Below, one piece after another: positions 63,041 to 64,000 of a DNA stretch of 64,000 bases; position 1 is the first letter of the stretch, and every line of letters begins with the position of its first letter. Source of the stretch: UBA5109 sp965661005 (GTDB lineage Bacteria; Pseudomonadota; Gammaproteobacteria; Pseudomonadales; Pseudohongiellaceae); the NCBI GenBank assembly GCA_965661005.1, contig CBFICB010000002.1, positions 310,001 to 374,000 on the forward strand, in the 5' to 3' direction. The translations under genes were made by a program, and so were the position numbers. The notes under the pieces were generated by a model. That model was not told where the DNA came from and did not search any database. It saw only the letters and a program-made list of their open reading frames with translations.

Positions 63041-63216
63041 TTTCAATTTCCAATACGATCCAAAATACAAGTCAAAAGTGACAGGATGATTGTTCCCGTT
63101 AGTACTAGCTCAGCAAATACTAACAACCTTCTAATTAACTGGACGCTTTGTTAATGAGATAAAATACTCTATTAAACTTGCCAGAATATAAAATTAGAAA
63201 TATATGGATTTTCCTA

Positions 63217-64000
63217 CTAAAACTGCTTTTTATCCCTCCCTAATTCATCAGTTAAAAAATCAATAAGCACTTTGACTTTTGCAGGAATGTATTTCTTTTG
63301 AGGGTATATTGCCTTAAAAATTCTGGGAATAATTTTGTATTCATCTAAAATTGTGACTAAGTCTCCTTTCTTTAAATCCTCATAAATAGTGTCCAGTTGT
63401 AAACAAGATATACCAATGCCTTCCAAGGTCAATATTCTGACCGCAAGTGGATTGTTAATTTTTACATTACCTGAAACCTGGACCTTTATTTCATCTTTAT
63501 TTTTAAAAAATACCCATTGATTTGGAATCAGATGAGATGAGGGTAGAAGACAATTAAAATTCACTAACTCTTCTGGAGTGTTGGGAGCCCCATACTTGGC
63601 AAGAAACTCTGGAGAGGCAATTACTCTGGCCTCATCAATGGAAATATTAGTAGCGCTGTATGAAGTGTCAAAAAAATGGGCAGCGGTTAAAATGACATCA
63701 AAATCCTCTATTTTTACTTTAGTAAATACATCGGTTAGTTCTATTTCAATGCTTAGGCTAGGGTACTTTTGTAGAAAAAGTGGTAACAGATTTGCCAACA
63801 CCTCATGGCCAAATGTCACTGGAGCGCTTACACGTAGAACTCCAGTAGGCATGCTGTCATTTTCAGTTGCAGCATTCTCAGCTTCCTTGACTGCTTTGTA
63901 GGCTTGTTTAGCATATTCAATATAGCGCTCACCAGATTCTGTTAACTCTACTTTACGTGTTGTTCTATTTAACAGCTTAACATTCAGATGTTGTTCTAGA
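63217..64000 (-). CDS. LysR-family regulator, 5' end beyond window
   Basis: The frame stays open to the window edge; the complement of 63853-64000 continues it in phase. The visible part starts in the wing of a LysR DNA-binding domain (LEQHLNVKLLNRTTRKVELTESGERYIEYAKQAYKAV is the family pattern, about 37 residues). The substrate-binding domain follows from VLRVSAPVTFGHEVLANLLPLFL. About 60 N-terminal residues, including the recognition helix, are probably missing. Target genes are outside the window. An internal start at 63852 is an artefact of truncation. Confidence 0.88.
   Translation of the reverse strand, partial: LEQHLNVKLLNRTTRKVELTESGERYIEYAKQAYKAVKEAENAATENDSMPTGVLRVSAPVTFGHEVLANLLPLFLQKYPSLSIEIELTDVFTKVKIEDFDVILTAAHFFDTSYSATNISIDEARVIASPEFLAKYGAPNTPEELVNFNCLLPSSHLIPNQWVFFKNKDEIKVQVSGNVKINNPLAVRILTLEGIGISCLQLDTIYEDLKKGDLVTILDEYKIIPRIFKAIYPQKKYIPAKVKVLIDFLTDELGRDKKQF

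Overview
The window is a 64-kb stretch of a gammaproteobacterial chromosome. The protein families, the ANDENYALAA tmRNA tag, the Fur/BamE/RnfH/RatA neighbourhood and the order of the housekeeping genes all point there. A marine or free-living heterotroph is my inference, from the secreted sulfatase, Na+-coupled and cystine transporters, D-amino-acid catabolism genes and exported hydrolases. I cannot name the genus. No phage, plasmid, IS element, rRNA operon or CRISPR array is visible.

The backbone matches, gene for gene, a superoperon region I know from Pseudomonas and in part from E. coli. Read right to left it runs ssrA, smpB, ratA-rnfH, bamE, fur, recN, grpE-dnaK-dnaJ, dapB, carA-carB-greA, yhbY/rlmE-ftsH-folP-glmM-tpiA-secG-tRNA-Leu-tRNA-fMet-rimP-nusA-infB-rbfA-truB, then rpsO-pnp. 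At the left end are hemJ-hemL and a PfkB-family kinase, converging on a DUF3014 gene.

Three blocks of accessory genes interrupt this backbone. (1) About 9.4 kb between truB and rpsO (6.4-15.8 kb) holds an acireductone dioxygenase, a pair of small secreted proteins (one DUF6152) and a six-gene leftward operon: Tat-exported dienelactone hydrolase, secreted M20 peptidase, DadA-type D-amino-acid dehydrogenase, YkvI-type transporter, RidA, and D-aminoacylase lipoprotein. The last four fit a scavenging route for N-acylated or free D-amino acids. (2) Between carA and dapB (37.7-42.3 kb) lies a tight leftward unit: uracil-DNA glycosylase-like protein, TcyP-type cystine transporter, mercaptopyruvate sulfurtransferase, an exported unknown and an EamA transporter, ending at a clear terminator. 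(3) Between dapB and dnaJ (43.4-52.4 kb) are an OFA-family MFS transporter with a B3-Q-type metallo-beta-lactamase-fold enzyme, a DUF1761 protein, a secreted sulfatase, a MATE exporter, a divergent LysR/DoxX pair and a second Tat-exported dienelactone hydrolase.

The most unusual DNA is around the initiator tRNA gene (about 21.87-22.44 kb). The intact tRNA-fMet gene has a U1-U72 mismatch. On its 5' side are two 103-nt tandem copies of a tRNA-fMet-like sequence whose anticodon and 3' parts are remodelled. On its 3' side is a degenerate tRNA-fMet fragment with its own terminator-like hairpin. Other regulatory structures are strong sigma-32-type promoters before grpE and dnaK, several rho-independent terminators, and an orphan rightward terminator at 42.5 kb that may end an undescribed small RNA. 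Most of the remaining window is ordinary housekeeping DNA.
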